From Moraxella caprae DSM 19149 (GTDB taxonomy: Bacteria > Pseudomonadota > Gammaproteobacteria > Pseudomonadales > Moraxellaceae), in assembly GCF_000426885.1 (NCBI RefSeq), contig NZ_AUGF01000006.1, forward strand, positions 38,638 to 102,637: a DNA stretch of 64,000 nt, read 5' to 3'. The notes beneath the pieces are model-generated. The model saw only the letters and a program-made list of their open reading frames with translations, was not told where the DNA came from and did not search any database. The translations under genes were made by a program, and so were the position numbers. Position 1 is the first letter of the stretch. Each line of letters begins with the position of its first letter. Below are positions 32,204 to 41,295 of the stretch, piece by piece.

Positions 32204-32558
32204 ATATCAAAAATGTATCGCTAAAACAAGCTTAAAAATGAACGCTTGCGTACATATTTTATTAAACAAGGCTAAAATTTATATATTTTACCCTATTCTT
32301 ATTTTAATTTAAAGTAAAAATCATCACTAAATGACTGTTTTTACATGGCGTTACATTTTACCAATAAAATTGTTGGGGTTAATTCGTACCAATCCCGACA
32401 TTCAAAATATAAAACAATCATTGTTATCACTTAAAATATATGATAAGTTTAAAAACTAGGGCAAATCAGACTCGCCCTAGTTTAATATATCAATAAGCAA
32501 ATTATAATTTACCCAGTAATCCAACCAATATTAGGCTTTATGGCAAACACATCATTAT
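32204..32558. other. Intergenic region between ddl and ftsQ
   Basis: AT-rich non-coding stretch of 355 bp. It holds a strong terminator for ddl (32452-32484: AAACTAGGGC with GCCCTAGTTT). No ORF or repeat family was recognised. A promoter for ftsQ-ftsA must lie here, but no clear -35/-10 pair stands out. Confidence 0.7.
32452..32484 (-). terminator. ddl terminator
   Basis: A 10-bp perfect stem AAACTAGGGC/GCCCTAGTTT with an 11-nt loop, about 75 nt downstream of the ddl stop. Confidence 0.75.
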
Positions 32559-33467
32559 TTATAACGTCTGTTCTAAAATCTTCACACATAAATCAGCAAA
32601 TTCAATCCCTGCTTCTTTGGCTGCCATCGGCACAAGGCTATGGTCGGTCATACCCGGCACGGTATTGATTTCTAGGACATACAGCTTGCCGTCATCAGAT
32701 TTTAAAAAGTCCACACGAGACCAGCCACGCCCACCCATGGCAGAAAAAGCACGTTTGGCAAGCTCGCCCATTTCACGCTCTTGCTCAGGCGTCAAGTCAG
32801 ACGGGCATTGATACACCGTGTCATCACGCAGGTATTTGGCTTCATAGTCATAAAATTTGCCCTTAGGGATAATGCGAATGCTTGGCAACACATCATCGCC
32901 AAGTAGTGAACAAGCGTACTCTCCCCCTGTAATCGCTTTTTCTGCCAAAATCTCGCCATGATACTGTTTTAGCTTAGGATACGCCTTTGCCAAACCGCCT
33001 GTCTCTTCTATCATCATCACACCCACACTAGACCCCTCACTGGCGGGTTTGACAAATAACGGTAAGCCAAAGTCAGTCTCCACCGCATCAAAATCACTGT
33101 CATCGTGCAACACTACATAAGGCACATTCGGCAAGCCTAGCGACTGCCACACCAAACGGCAACGAAATTTATCCATGGCAATGGCGGATGCAAGCACGCC
33201 ACAGCCTGTATAAGGAATCTTAAAGCCGTCAAGTACGCCTTGCAAACTGCCATCTTCGCCAAAAGTACCATGTAGCACGTTGAAAACACGGTCATACTCA
33301 CGCAAGTTTGAAATGTCGGTCTCTTGTGGGTCAAAATGATGAGCGTCCACACCTTTTAAAAGCAGGGCATTTAGCACCGCCCTGCCACTATTTAAAGACA
33401 CTTCACGCTCGGCACTAAACCCACCGCAAACCACAGCGACTTTGCCAAATTTTGTTACATTGTTCAT
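32559..33467 (-). CDS. ddl: D-alanine--D-alanine ligase
   Basis: ATP-grasp enzyme joining two D-Ala for peptidoglycan precursors. 302 residues, the DdlB size. AVVCGGFSAEREVSLNSGRA at the N-terminus, PCLP-region equivalent FVKPASEGSSVGVM near 140, and the Mg-binding VLEINTVPGMTDHSL near the C-terminus are all visible. In the dcw cluster it normally follows murC directly; here a vapBC pair separates them, and it ends in its own terminator before ftsQ. Confidence 0.97.
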   Translation of the reverse strand: MNNVTKFGKVAVVCGGFSAEREVSLNSGRAVLNALLLKGVDAHHFDPQETDISNLREYDRVFNVLHGTFGEDGSLQGVLDGFKIPYTGCGVLASAIAMDKFRCRLVWQSLGLPNVPYVVLHDDSDFDAVETDFGLPLFVKPASEGSSVGVMMIEETGGLAKAYPKLKQYHGEILAEKAITGGEYACSLLGDDVLPSIRIIPKGKFYDYEAKYLRDDTVYQCPSDLTPEQEREMGELAKRAFSAMGGRGWSRVDFLKSDDGKLYVLEINTVPGMTDHSLVPMAAKEAGIEFADLCVKILEQTL

Positions 33468-33513
33468 ATTTTATTCTCTATATAAGTGCAAATTGCACAA
33501 GGTTAATTGTTGG

Positions 33514-33951
33514 TTAATTATCAAACCAATTTTCAATCATCAAACCGTCAATATATTTAAAATCATCCACATTGCGAGTTACCAAAAGGGCATGATTGGC
33601 TAAGGCAATGGACGCAATTTGACTGTCAGCAAAAGATAAAGTTTTGCCTTTTGCTCGGCATTCGGCACGGATTTTGGCATGAATGTCGGCACATTCTTGG
33701 GTGTAGTGGTACATTGGTAAAGACAAAACATTATTAAAAAGAAAGGCAGAAATTCGCTCTTTCTTTTTAATTTCTTCGGCTTTAATATTATGTAAGCCAT
33801 ATAACAATTCATGCCAAACCGTAATTGCCAAAATTAACTGTTTATTTCTATCTTTGGCACATCGCTCAAATGTTTGCACAACGTTAATTTCAGGTTGTTT
33901 TTTGGTCAATTCTGAAAAGATATTATTATCAGGCAAAATTAACTGTTTCAT
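33514..33951 (-). CDS. vapC: VapC-family PIN-domain toxin
   Basis: 145 residues. PIN-domain acidic residues are visible in ILPDNNIFSEL near the N-terminus, in AITVWHELLYGL near 42 and in LSFADSQIASIALANHALLV, then TRNVDDF near 105-130. PIN toxins of the VapC type cleave tRNA or rRNA. The start overlaps the antitoxin stop by 4 bp, the standard coupled arrangement. It lies between ddl and murC inside the dcw cluster. The gene is intact and AT-rich relative to its neighbours, which suggests acquisition. Confidence 0.87.
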   Translation of the reverse strand: MKQLILPDNNIFSELTKKQPEINVVQTFERCAKDRNKQLILAITVWHELLYGLHNIKAEEIKKKERISAFLFNNVLSLPMYHYTQECADIHAKIRAECRAKGKTLSFADSQIASIALANHALLVTRNVDDFKYIDGLMIENWFDN

Positions 33952-34208
33952 TCAAAACTCACTTCTCGCCCAATATCATTTCTATCCTTGGTATCTGCCC
34001 AAGAATTATCATTATCCAAAAATACCTCACTTTTATCATGCCAATTTTGCCACGATTCAAAAAAGTTTTGACTGGTATTCATTTTATCTTTTCCAATTTC
34101 TGATTGAAATACATTTATCCAATCAATCATTTCTTGTTGCATGGATATTGGTAATGACTGGATATAATTGACCGCTTGATTGATACTAGTAATAGGCTGT
34201 GTTTGCAT
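33948..34208 (-). CDS. vapB: VapB-like antitoxin
   Basis: 86 residues directly upstream of and overlapping vapC. The C-terminal WADTKDRNDIGREVSFE has the W..xxRDxxGREV pattern of antitoxin tails that insert into PIN toxins. The N-terminal half (QAVNYIQSLPISMQQEMIDW) is helical and probably mediates dimerisation or DNA binding, although no standard AbrB or RHH motif is obvious. It begins 9 bp after the murC stop, so it may be carried on the murC transcript. Confidence 0.78.
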   Translation of the reverse strand: MQTQPITSINQAVNYIQSLPISMQQEMIDWINVFQSEIGKDKMNTSQNFFESWQNWHDKSEVFLDNDNSWADTKDRNDIGREVSFE

Positions 34209-34217
34209 ATTCGCCTC

Positions 34218-35669
34218 CTATAAATACAAATTATTATCCCGAAGCTCCAAACAAATCTGCCCCACATTGCCCGCCCCTTGTGTGATAAGAAGGTCATTGG
34301 CGTGTAGGGTAACTTTTAGCACTTGGGCGATTTGTTCTTTGTCATTGACACTTAGCACAATCGGCTCAACCTGCCCACGCTCACGCAGTGAACGAGCCAA
34401 ATCGTTGCTACTCGCCCCCTTAATCGGCTCTTCGCCAGCACTGTACACATCCAGCAAAATAAGCTTATCCACCTGCGATAAGACATTGACAAACTCACTA
34501 AAACAGTCCCGTGTACGGCTGTAACGGTGTGGTTGAAACATCATCACCAAACGGCGGTCGGGGTAGCTTTGGCGGGCAGCACGAATGGTCGCTTGCACTT
34601 CGGCAGGGTGATGACCGTAATCATCAACGAGCAGGATATTGCCCCCGTCATGATTTACATCCGCTTGCTGTTCAAAGCGTCTGCCCACGCCTGCAAATTT
34701 ACCCACCGCACGCACAATCGCCTCATCGTCCACGCCTTCATCGGTCGCCAGCGTAATCGCCCCCAAGGCATTTAGCACGTTATGCTCACCGGGGATATTT
34801 AAGGTCAAGCGAAGCGGTTCACGGTCTTTACGCAATACGGTAAAATGCGTGCGAGTGCCGTCCACCACCACGTCTACCGCTTGCACGTCATTATGCTCTT
34901 TAAAGCCAAAGGTTAGCACAGGGCGAGCAATGTCATCAATCATGCCATATAGCTCATCATCATCGCCACACACCACCGCCAACCCATAAAACGGCATATT
35001 ATGCAAAAACTGAATGTAGGCTTGTTTTAGCTTATCAAAACTACCGCCATAAGTATCCATGTGGTCTTCGTCAATGTTGGTAACAATGCTCGCCATGGGA
35101 CGCAAACTCAAAAAAGACGCATCAGACTCGTCCGCTTCCGCCACAAGGTAACGGCTACTGCCCAAAGACGCATTTTTGCCAGAGGCGTTCAATTTACCGC
35201 CAATCACATAAGTTGGGTCAAGTCCCGCTTCGGTGAGCATCATCGTAAGCAGGCTTGTGGTTGTGGTCTTGCCGTGAGCCCCTGCCACTGCAATGCTGTG
35301 GCGGTATCGCATAAGCTCGCCTAGCATATCGGCACGGCGAACCACAGGCAGTCGGGCTTGCAAGGCGGTCTGAATCTCGGGATTGGTTTTGTCAATGGCG
35401 GACGACACCACCAGCACGTCAGCGTTTTTGATATTGGATGAATCATGCCCGATAAACACCGTAATGCCCAGACTCTCTAAACGCTTGGTAATCACACTTT
35501 CTTTGATGTCCGAGCCTGTAACCGTATAGCCTTGATTGGCAAGCACTTCGGCAATTCCGCACATACCTGCCCCACCGATACCGACAAAATGCACGGTGTT
35601 AATCCGTCTCATCTCTGGGATTTCAATGAGTTGTTTGGGCAGGGTTTTGACATTGGTTGAATTTGGCAT
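34218..35669 (-). CDS. murC: UDP-N-acetylmuramate--L-alanine ligase
   Basis: Adds the first amino acid of the peptidoglycan stem peptide. 483 residues. The N-terminal Rossmann motif [16 protein letters not shown] is at 28-43. The ATP-binding loop [16 protein letters not shown] is near 128, followed by the central-domain ESDASFL and the C-terminal [14 protein letters not shown] motif. It sits in the dcw cluster, with a mobile mini-element and two accessory genes upstream instead of the usual direct murG neighbour. Confidence 0.98.
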   Translation of the reverse strand: MPNSTNVKTLPKQLIEIPEMRRINTVHFVGIGGAGMCGIAEVLANQGYTVTGSDIKESVITKRLESLGITVFIGHDSSNIKNADVLVVSSAIDKTNPEIQTALQARLPVVRRADMLGELMRYRHSIAVAGAHGKTTTTSLLTMMLTEAGLDPTYVIGGKLNASGKNASLGSSRYLVAEADESDASFLSLRPMASIVTNIDEDHMDTYGGSFDKLKQAYIQFLHNMPFYGLAVVCGDDDELYGMIDDIARPVLTFGFKEHNDVQAVDVVVDGTRTHFTVLRKDREPLRLTLNIPGEHNVLNALGAITLATDEGVDDEAIVRAVGKFAGVGRRFEQQADVNHDGGNILLVDDYGHHPAEVQATIRAARQSYPDRRLVMMFQPHRYSRTRDCFSEFVNVLSQVDKLILLDVYSAGEEPIKGASSNDLARSLRERGQVEPIVLSVNDKEQIAQVLKVTLHANDLLITQGAGNVGQICLELRDNNLYL

Positions 35670-35781
35670 AACTTTTTCTCTATTTTAGGTGTTAAATAGG
35701 GCTGGTAAATAATTACCATGATTTTTTATTTGGATAACTTCTAATTTAAAATATCCAATTCATTTAAAATTTAACTGTTAA

Positions 35782-35906
35782 TAGACTTCCTGCAAAACTA
35801 GGCTTTCCGTTCGCCCCGAGCTTGTTGAGGGGTGGCGGAAAACCGTTATGGTTCGACAAGCTCACCACGAACGGTTTTCCTTATTTTGGGTTTTGCAGGA
35901 AGTCTA
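35782..35906. mobile_element. R2 mini-element with IS5-like ends (125 bp)
   Basis: Perfect 17-bp terminal inverted repeats TAGACTTCCTGCAAAAC/GTTTTGCAGGAAGTCTA. The interior is a hairpin-rich segment with GGAAAACCGTT pairing to AACGGTTTTCC. No ORF. The ends match the terminus of the IS5-family element at 63720 (AGACATCCTGCAAAACT) except at one base, so it is probably a MITE mobilised by that transposase. It lies in the murC upstream region. Confidence 0.8.
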
Positions 35907-35967
35907 ATATATAAATCAAATTTCATTTAGCAAATCAAGACAAATATTTTACCCCATTATTTTCAAA

Positions 35968-36492
35968 TCAAAACCGATACATATAAACCGCATGGTTAAT
36001 AATATCGCCATTAACGTTTTCATTATTGGCAATGATACCACAAAACTCAAATCCCAATCGCTCGGCGACTTGTCGGCTTGGGGTATTATGCTCGCCTGCC
36101 TTAATGTCCACCACATCCATGCCATAGGTATGTTTGGCAATGTCCATAATCGCACGCACGGCAAGGGTCATGATACCACGCCCTTGATATTCTTGGTGTA
36201 GCCAATAGCCAATCTCTGCCTTTTTTAGATGATGATAAATGTTATTTAAGCTCACCGCCCCGATGATTTTATCATCATAAATAATATGGGTATGAATAGC
36301 CTTATCATCAGCATACTGATGCAAGGCAAATTTAACAAACTCACCATAACTATTTTCGCTAAAATGATTCGCCCAAGGTAGCCATTTTCCCAAATATTCT
36401 TTTTGAGCATTGACAATATCAGCCATCTGACTAGCAAATGATGAATGCACCAAGGTTAGGCTTAATGTGTCGTTGATTTTATAATAAAACAT
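35968..36492 (-). CDS. GNAT acetyltransferase (RimJ/RimL-like)
   Basis: 174 residues. GNAT motif A is visible as YWLHQEYQGRGIMTLAVRAI (Q-x-x-G-x-G/A acetyl-CoA loop) near residues 98-117, followed by the ERLGFEFCG motif near 150. The substrate is unknown; relatives acetylate protein N-termini, aminoglycosides or small amines. I start at ATG 36492; an in-frame TTG at 36504 directly abuts the stop of the preceding ORF. It lies between murG and murC on the same strand, an unusual insertion in the dcw cluster. Confidence 0.82.
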   Translation of the reverse strand: MFYYKINDTLSLTLVHSSFASQMADIVNAQKEYLGKWLPWANHFSENSYGEFVKFALHQYADDKAIHTHIIYDDKIIGAVSLNNIYHHLKKAEIGYWLHQEYQGRGIMTLAVRAIMDIAKHTYGMDVVDIKAGEHNTPSRQVAERLGFEFCGIIANNENVNGDIINHAVYMYRF

Positions 36493-36504
36493 TTTAATAC
36501 CCAA

Positions 36505-36813
36505 TTAGCTAAACTGAACACTTTTTTGATTGGTCATTACTTTGGCAATGGCACTGGCGATTAAATCATTCAAACTTATCTCATTATTTTCTTTATCCAG
36601 TTTGGCACGGGCTTTTTCAGCCACCAAAAAGGCTTGTTTGATATGCTCTACGCCACCGACCGAATTGATGTCGCCAAAAAATCCTTCATTTTCAATGCAA
36701 AACAGGCGTTCAATAATTTGCATTTTTACACGTCTGTTGCGTAATTTGCTTAACGAACGGTCAAATACAGGCGTACTAACAACTTGATAAGGGGTTAATG
36801 AGATATCACTCAT
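36505..36813 (-). CDS. RelE/ParE-toxin-like N-terminus with unrelated C-terminus
   Basis: 102 residues. The first about 55, with VSTPVFDRSLSKLRNRRVK, then MQIIERL, GFFGDINSVGG, look like the start of RelE-superfamily killer proteins. The expected toxin core with its catalytic beta strands (M-R-I-H/F... YRVYF) is absent; instead the protein continues as a Lys/Glu-rich helix with EISLNDLIASAIAKV. It is probably a remnant fused in frame, not an active toxin. Its ATG overlaps the murG stop (ATGA), so it is translationally coupled to murG. Similarity of the C-terminal part to any family is not convincing. Confidence 0.5.
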   Translation of the reverse strand: MSDISLTPYQVVSTPVFDRSLSKLRNRRVKMQIIERLFCIENEGFFGDINSVGGVEHIKQAFLVAEKARAKLDKENNEISLNDLIASAIAKVMTNQKSVQFS

Positions 36814-37895
36814 GTCTTAACCACACGCTCCACGATATCCGCCACTTGTGTGGTCGTGTCTGTTTTGGCAAAGGCTCGGGCGTTATTTGCCATATCTAGA
36901 CATTGCTGACGGTCAAGATTGCCCAAAATCTGTGCAAGTTTTTCGCCCGACAGCTCATGTTGGGGCAACAAAATCCCCGCCCCATGCTCGGTTAGGCTCT
37001 TGGCGTTGGCGGTTTGGTGGTCGTCCACGGCGTGCGGTAGCGGAATAAAAATCGGAGCAACGCCCACGCTGGCAATCTCCGTTACCGTCAAAGCCCCTGC
37101 CCGACAAATAATCACGTCCGCCCAACTGTACGCCTGTGCCATGTCATCAATAAACGGCATGACTTCAAACACATGAAGGCTTGTGTCAATCTCTGCTTGC
37201 GAGTAGGCGACCAACATGGCGTTATGGTTGTCTTTACCGCATTGGTGTCGCACGGTTAGGGGCTTGTCGGACAACTTTAACAGCTCTACCACCGCTTCAT
37301 TGATGGCTTTTGCCCCAAGCGAACCGCCCACCACCAGCACTTTTAGGGGCGATGTATCCGCCAAGTCATAACGCTCGCTTGGCGGTGTGGCGTTGATAAT
37401 CGCAGTGCGTACAGGATTACCCACCGTAACAAGTCTGTCGCCCATGCCACTAAATGCCCCGTCAAAGGCTTGTAACACTTTTGCCGAATGGGGGGCTAGG
37501 GTCTTGTTGCTCATGCCTGCAATGGCGTTTTGCTCGTGAATGATGAGCGGTTTGCCTGATAATTTGCTCGCAAGTCCCCCCGGTACAGTAACATAACCAC
37601 CAAAACCGATAACCACGTCTATGTTATTGTTTTTGATGATATTTTTACTTGCCATAACCGCTTTAAACAGCATAAAGGGCAGTTTAATCATGCGTGCCAA
37701 TCCCTTACCCCGAAGCCCCTGCATATCAATATGGTGCATGGTGTAGCCGTGTTTGGCGACAAGCTCATTTTCCATGCCGTTTGGCGTGCCAAGCCAATGC
37801 ACCACCGCCCCACGAGTTGTCAGCTCGTCCGCCACCGCCAACGCAGGGAAAACGTGTCCGCCTGTACCTGCCGCCATAATCAATACATTCATCAT
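36810..37895 (-). CDS. murG: Lipid II synthase glycosyltransferase
   Basis: Transfers GlcNAc from UDP-GlcNAc to lipid I at the inner membrane face. 361 residues. The N-terminal glycine-rich loop IMAAGTGGHVFPALAVADEL and the C-terminal UDP-binding region IICRAGALTVTEIASVGVAP near 265-284 are present, with HEQNAIAGMSNK near 120. It is the first dcw gene in this direction: no ftsW, murD or mraY lies upstream, only the divergent ftsK. The dcw cluster is therefore split here. Confidence 0.98.
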   Translation of the reverse strand: MMNVLIMAAGTGGHVFPALAVADELTTRGAVVHWLGTPNGMENELVAKHGYTMHHIDMQGLRGKGLARMIKLPFMLFKAVMASKNIIKNNNIDVVIGFGGYVTVPGGLASKLSGKPLIIHEQNAIAGMSNKTLAPHSAKVLQAFDGAFSGMGDRLVTVGNPVRTAIINATPPSERYDLADTSPLKVLVVGGSLGAKAINEAVVELLKLSDKPLTVRHQCGKDNHNAMLVAYSQAEIDTSLHVFEVMPFIDDMAQAYSWADVIICRAGALTVTEIASVGVAPIFIPLPHAVDDHQTANAKSLTEHGAGILLPQHELSGEKLAQILGNLDRQQCLDMANNARAFAKTDTTTQVADIVERVVKT

Positions 37896-37917
37896 TATTC
37901 TCTAATTTAAAAATTAA

Positions 37918-37943
37918 CCCCCTATTTTGTAACAAAATGGGGG
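37918..37943. promoter_or_regulatory. Inverted repeat upstream of murG
   Basis: CCCCCTATTTTGT and ACAAAATGGGGG form a long dyad with almost no loop, 23 bp from the murG start and about 137 bp before the ftsK promoter. It could be an operator or a terminator of opposing transcription. The 257-bp murG-ftsK spacer has no ORF. Confidence 0.45.
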
Positions 37944-38079
37944 AAATTACAAGGGAAAAATGAGTGGGTGTAAGTTTTTCTTTTAGCTAAGTTTGCCAAT
38001 CTTACGGCAGTTGTGTAAAATTCTCTACAAATTACATTAGATTTTCAAAATTCACGCTGCTACAAGCCATCAAAAAATT

Positions 38080-38109
38080 TTGATAAACTCTGCCATTATT
38101 CGATATAAT
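38080..38109 (+). promoter_or_regulatory. ftsK promoter
   Basis: TTGATA and TATAAT separated by 18 bp, ending 43 bp before the ftsK ATG. Confidence 0.7.
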
Positions 38110-38152
38110 AGACCGCTTAACATCCAAGCCATCCTAGCCCCAAAATTCACTC

Positions 38153-41110
38153 ATGAAAAAAATACTACAAAATCAAAAAATCGCCGAGTTCATCAGTCAA
38201 ATGCCCATCATCAAACGTCTGTTTTTTAGCGTGTTTGGCACGACGGTGCTTGGGTTCTTGTTTTTATCATTATTATCCTATAACACCTTAGACCCTGCAT
38301 GGTCGCATGTCGGTGGCAGACAGGAGATTACCAATGTTGGCGGTCGCCTTGGGGCTTGGGTTGCTGACATTCTGCACGTGTTTTTTGGGTATGGGTCATG
38401 GTGGCTGGTGCTGGTCATGATGTATGAAGTGGCACTTTTATGGTGGCGACAGTCGCAGGTCATGTGGCAGCTTCGGGTGCTTGCGTATGGTTTTTTGTTG
38501 GTGTGCCTTAGTGGGCTGTTGGCAGGATGGGGGACAGCAGGCGAGCATGACACAGGACTTATCACTGGTGGTGTCATGGGGGCTGGATTATATCAGGCAT
38601 TGGTGCAGCAGTTTGGCAATGTGGCGACAGCGATATTTTTGCTGATTATAACGGGTGTTGTCACGGTGTTGGCATTTGAAGTGCGTCCATCAGCATTTTT
38701 TGGCTGGTTCATGGGTTGGCTTGATGGCGATAAAAAAGCCAAACCTGCCGAATCGGTCAAGCCAAATCAAGAAGACACCAAGCTGTTTGAAGTGGTCAAG
38801 GATGACGCACCAATCGTGTCATCTGTTCATCACAATAGTGAAGACCTATCAGAGTTTTTGCAGACATCAGGACTGCGTGATGAGATACTGGCAAATACTC
38901 AGCAGGGCAAACAAGACGGAGAGTCACAAGTGGGTCGTGTGGAGATTCATGCTGATGAAGTGGTATTAAAAGTAGATAATTTGACACTGGACGCCAATCA
39001 GTTGCATGCTCGGCAGGCAGATGGGATTCATCATGAGAGCAAGAGCAAGCCGTTAGAGTTCATGAATGATGATGAGATGATTGAGGTTTTAAATCATGAT
39101 TCTGATGATATCGTTGAGTTGACGCCCAAAACTAAGGTAAAAATTGTTAGTACGAATGATATTGATGAGCAAGTAAATATCAATGACAATCAAACTGTTG
39201 ATGCAAAGATGGGGATTGAGATAAATGTTGATGATGAGGTGGATTTTGTCTACCAAAACAACCGAACCAATCAAACCACTAACATCAGTCGTGATAATGT
39301 CTTTGATGATGAGTGGGTGAAACTGTCAAAGGATTTACTAAATCAAGAAATACAAGAACAGGATTTGCAGATTGATACACAAGAGAGATTAAATGAGGGC
39401 ATGCGAATAAATTCATCAGGTAAAGCTGATGTTAAAAACGATGTGACAACAGATGGAATGACAGGGATATTGGACGAAGAGCTGACCCAGCCACCTTTAC
39501 ATTCTGATAATTTTATCCCAAAAAGACCCTTGTCCGTAGAAGATACACCCAAGCAGGCACATTTTAAAGATGTAGGAGCGGATGCACCAAACCCACAGCG
39601 GTCACGAGCGATGGACACGCTCACCCATCGCATGAGCCTATCGCCTATTCCTGAGCTGTCTATCCTAGATAAGCCTGATGCCAACAAACAGCCAAGCTAC
39701 ACTGAGCGAGAGATAGAAAAGTTATCTGAACTGTTAGAGATTAAGCTAAAAGAGTTTAACATCAAAGCAAGTGTGGTTAGTGCCATGGTCGGTCCTGTGG
39801 TGACTCGCTTTGAGGTGGAGCTGGCGGCAGGGATTAAAGCAAGCCGAGTGACGGGAGCGGCACAGGATTTGGCACGGTCGCTTTCTATGGCAAGCCTACG
39901 TGTGGTCGAAGTCATACCAGGCAAGCCTTATATCGGCATTGAAGTGCCTAACAAAAAGCGAGAGATGGTGCGACTCATCGAACTGCTGGATACACCTGAT
40001 TATAAAAACCCTGATAAGCAAATCGGTGTCGCCATCGGTAAAGACATCGGCGGCAAGGTGGTCATCGCTGACCTTGCCAAAGCCCCGCATATGCTGGTGG
40101 CGGGCACGACAGGCTCAGGTAAGTCAGTTTTTGTGAACTCTATCTTGCTCTCCATGCTCTTTAAGTACACCCCTGATGAGCTCAAACTGGTGCTGATTGA
40201 CCCTAAACAGCTAGAACTTGCCAACTATGGCGACATACCACACCTGCTCACGCCTGTGATTACGGACATGACTGAGGCGACCGCTGCTCTGACGTGGTGC
40301 GTGAATGAGATGGAGCGACGTTATCAGCTCATGAGCTTACTGCGTGTGCGTAAAATCTCAGAATTTAACAAAAAAGTGCTACAAGCTGAGACTTCAGGCG
40401 AGCCGATATTTGACCCACTGTGGCGAGCGGACGAAAATGTCAGCATCAAGACCGCCCCCAAGCTCAAGCCTTTACCGCTCATCGTCATCGTGGCGGATGA
40501 ATTTGCGGATATGATTATGCAGTTAGGTAAAACTGCCGAAGAGCCGATTGTCCGCCTTGCCCAAAAGGCTCGTGCCGCTGGCATTCATCTGGTGCTTGCC
40601 ACTCAGCGTCCAACGGTGAATGTCGTCACAGGTCTGATTAAGGCAAATATCCCCTCTCGTGTCGCCCTACGAGTGAACTCAAAGGTGGACAGTCGTACCA
40701 TCATCGAAGAGGGTGGGGCGGAGAGTATGCTTGGTAATGGTGACATGATGTTCATCGGGCCGGGCGAGAACACCCCACGCCGTGTGCATGGGGCGTATGT
40801 GGATGATGATGAGGTTAACCGTGTCTGCGATGCGTGGCGTGAGCGTGGTAGTCCTGATTATATTGACCTGTCAAATAGTTACACTTTTGAAGGCGAAGGG
40901 TCAGGGGATGGACTGGGTAAGGGCGGTGATGATGAATATTATCATCAGGCGGTGACCTTTGTCATGGAAAGCCGTAAAGTCTCCATATCCAGCATTCAGC
41001 GTAAACTGGGCATTGGTTATAACCGTGCCGCTCGTATCGTGGATATGATGGAAGAGGCGGGATTGGTCAGTCCGATGGATAATGCTGGTAAACGGCAGAT
41101 TTTGATGTGA
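38153..41110 (+). CDS. ftsK: DNA translocase FtsK
   Basis: 985 residues. The N-terminal membrane domain has about four helices (residues 20-185). A long Asp/Gln-rich linker runs to about 505. The translocase motor has Walker A GTTGSGKSVFVNS near 651 and Walker B IVIVADEFADM near 780. The C-terminal gamma winged helix VSISSIQRKLGIGYNRAARI reads KOPS and activates XerD. It pumps chromosome ends through the septum and stabilises the divisome. It is divergent from murG, with its own promoter and terminator. Confidence 0.97.
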   Translation: MKKILQNQKIAEFISQMPIIKRLFFSVFGTTVLGFLFLSLLSYNTLDPAWSHVGGRQEITNVGGRLGAWVADILHVFFGYGSWWLVLVMMYEVALLWWRQSQVMWQLRVLAYGFLLVCLSGLLAGWGTAGEHDTGLITGGVMGAGLYQALVQQFGNVATAIFLLIITGVVTVLAFEVRPSAFFGWFMGWLDGDKKAKPAESVKPNQEDTKLFEVVKDDAPIVSSVHHNSEDLSEFLQTSGLRDEILANTQQGKQDGESQVGRVEIHADEVVLKVDNLTLDANQLHARQADGIHHESKSKPLEFMNDDEMIEVLNHDSDDIVELTPKTKVKIVSTNDIDEQVNINDNQTVDAKMGIEINVDDEVDFVYQNNRTNQTTNISRDNVFDDEWVKLSKDLLNQEIQEQDLQIDTQERLNEGMRINSSGKADVKNDVTTDGMTGILDEELTQPPLHSDNFIPKRPLSVEDTPKQAHFKDVGADAPNPQRSRAMDTLTHRMSLSPIPELSILDKPDANKQPSYTEREIEKLSELLEIKLKEFNIKASVVSAMVGPVVTRFEVELAAGIKASRVTGAAQDLARSLSMASLRVVEVIPGKPYIGIEVPNKKREMVRLIELLDTPDYKNPDKQIGVAIGKDIGGKVVIADLAKAPHMLVAGTTGSGKSVFVNSILLSMLFKYTPDELKLVLIDPKQLELANYGDIPHLLTPVITDMTEATAALTWCVNEMERRYQLMSLLRVRKISEFNKKVLQAETSGEPIFDPLWRADENVSIKTAPKLKPLPLIVIVADEFADMIMQLGKTAEEPIVRLAQKARAAGIHLVLATQRPTVNVVTGLIKANIPSRVALRVNSKVDSRTIIEEGGAESMLGNGDMMFIGPGENTPRRVHGAYVDDDEVNRVCDAWRERGSPDYIDLSNSYTFEGEGSGDGLGKGGDDEYYHQAVTFVMESRKVSISSIQRKLGIGYNRAARIVDMMEEAGLVSPMDNAGKRQILM

Positions 41111-41135
41111 TAAGATGACAATCTGCCTTGATTAT

Positions 41136-41163
41136 AAAAAAGAGCCTAAACATAGGCTCTTTT
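41136..41163 (+). terminator. ftsK terminator
   Basis: AAAAAGAGCCTA and TAGGCTCTTTT form a 10-11 bp stem with an A-rich loop, 26 nt after the stop. Confidence 0.85.
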
Positions 41164-41229
41164 AATAGCACTTACGGTAGCTTTCACCAATTACGTACAC
41201 CCAACCAACTTGATATTTATCACGGGTTT

Positions 41230-41295
41230 GTAGGGGTGTGCTGAGCACACCCTTTGATGATATTACTATACAAGGCATGCTCAGCACGCCCCTAC
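41230..41295. repeat. Paired REP-like palindromes
   Basis: GTAGGGGTGTGCTGAGCACA, followed by CCC, is itself palindromic in its centre (GGTGTGCTGAGCACACC). It is repeated inverted 23 bp later as GCATGCTCAGCACGCCCCTA. The arrangement resembles bacterial interspersed mosaic elements and opens with the same GTAGGGG as the R3 repeats. It lies in the 784-bp ftsK-lgt gap. Confidence 0.65.

Noticed and set aside
36505..36660. 2-oxoacid dehydrogenase acyltransferase similarity in the C-terminal half of the RelE-like ORF
   Set aside because: The resemblance is limited to a short helical segment (ISLNDLIASAIAKV) and lacks the catalytic motif.
36505..36813. Functional RelE toxin
   Set aside because: Only the first about 55 residues match; the catalytic strand region is missing and no antitoxin is adjacent.
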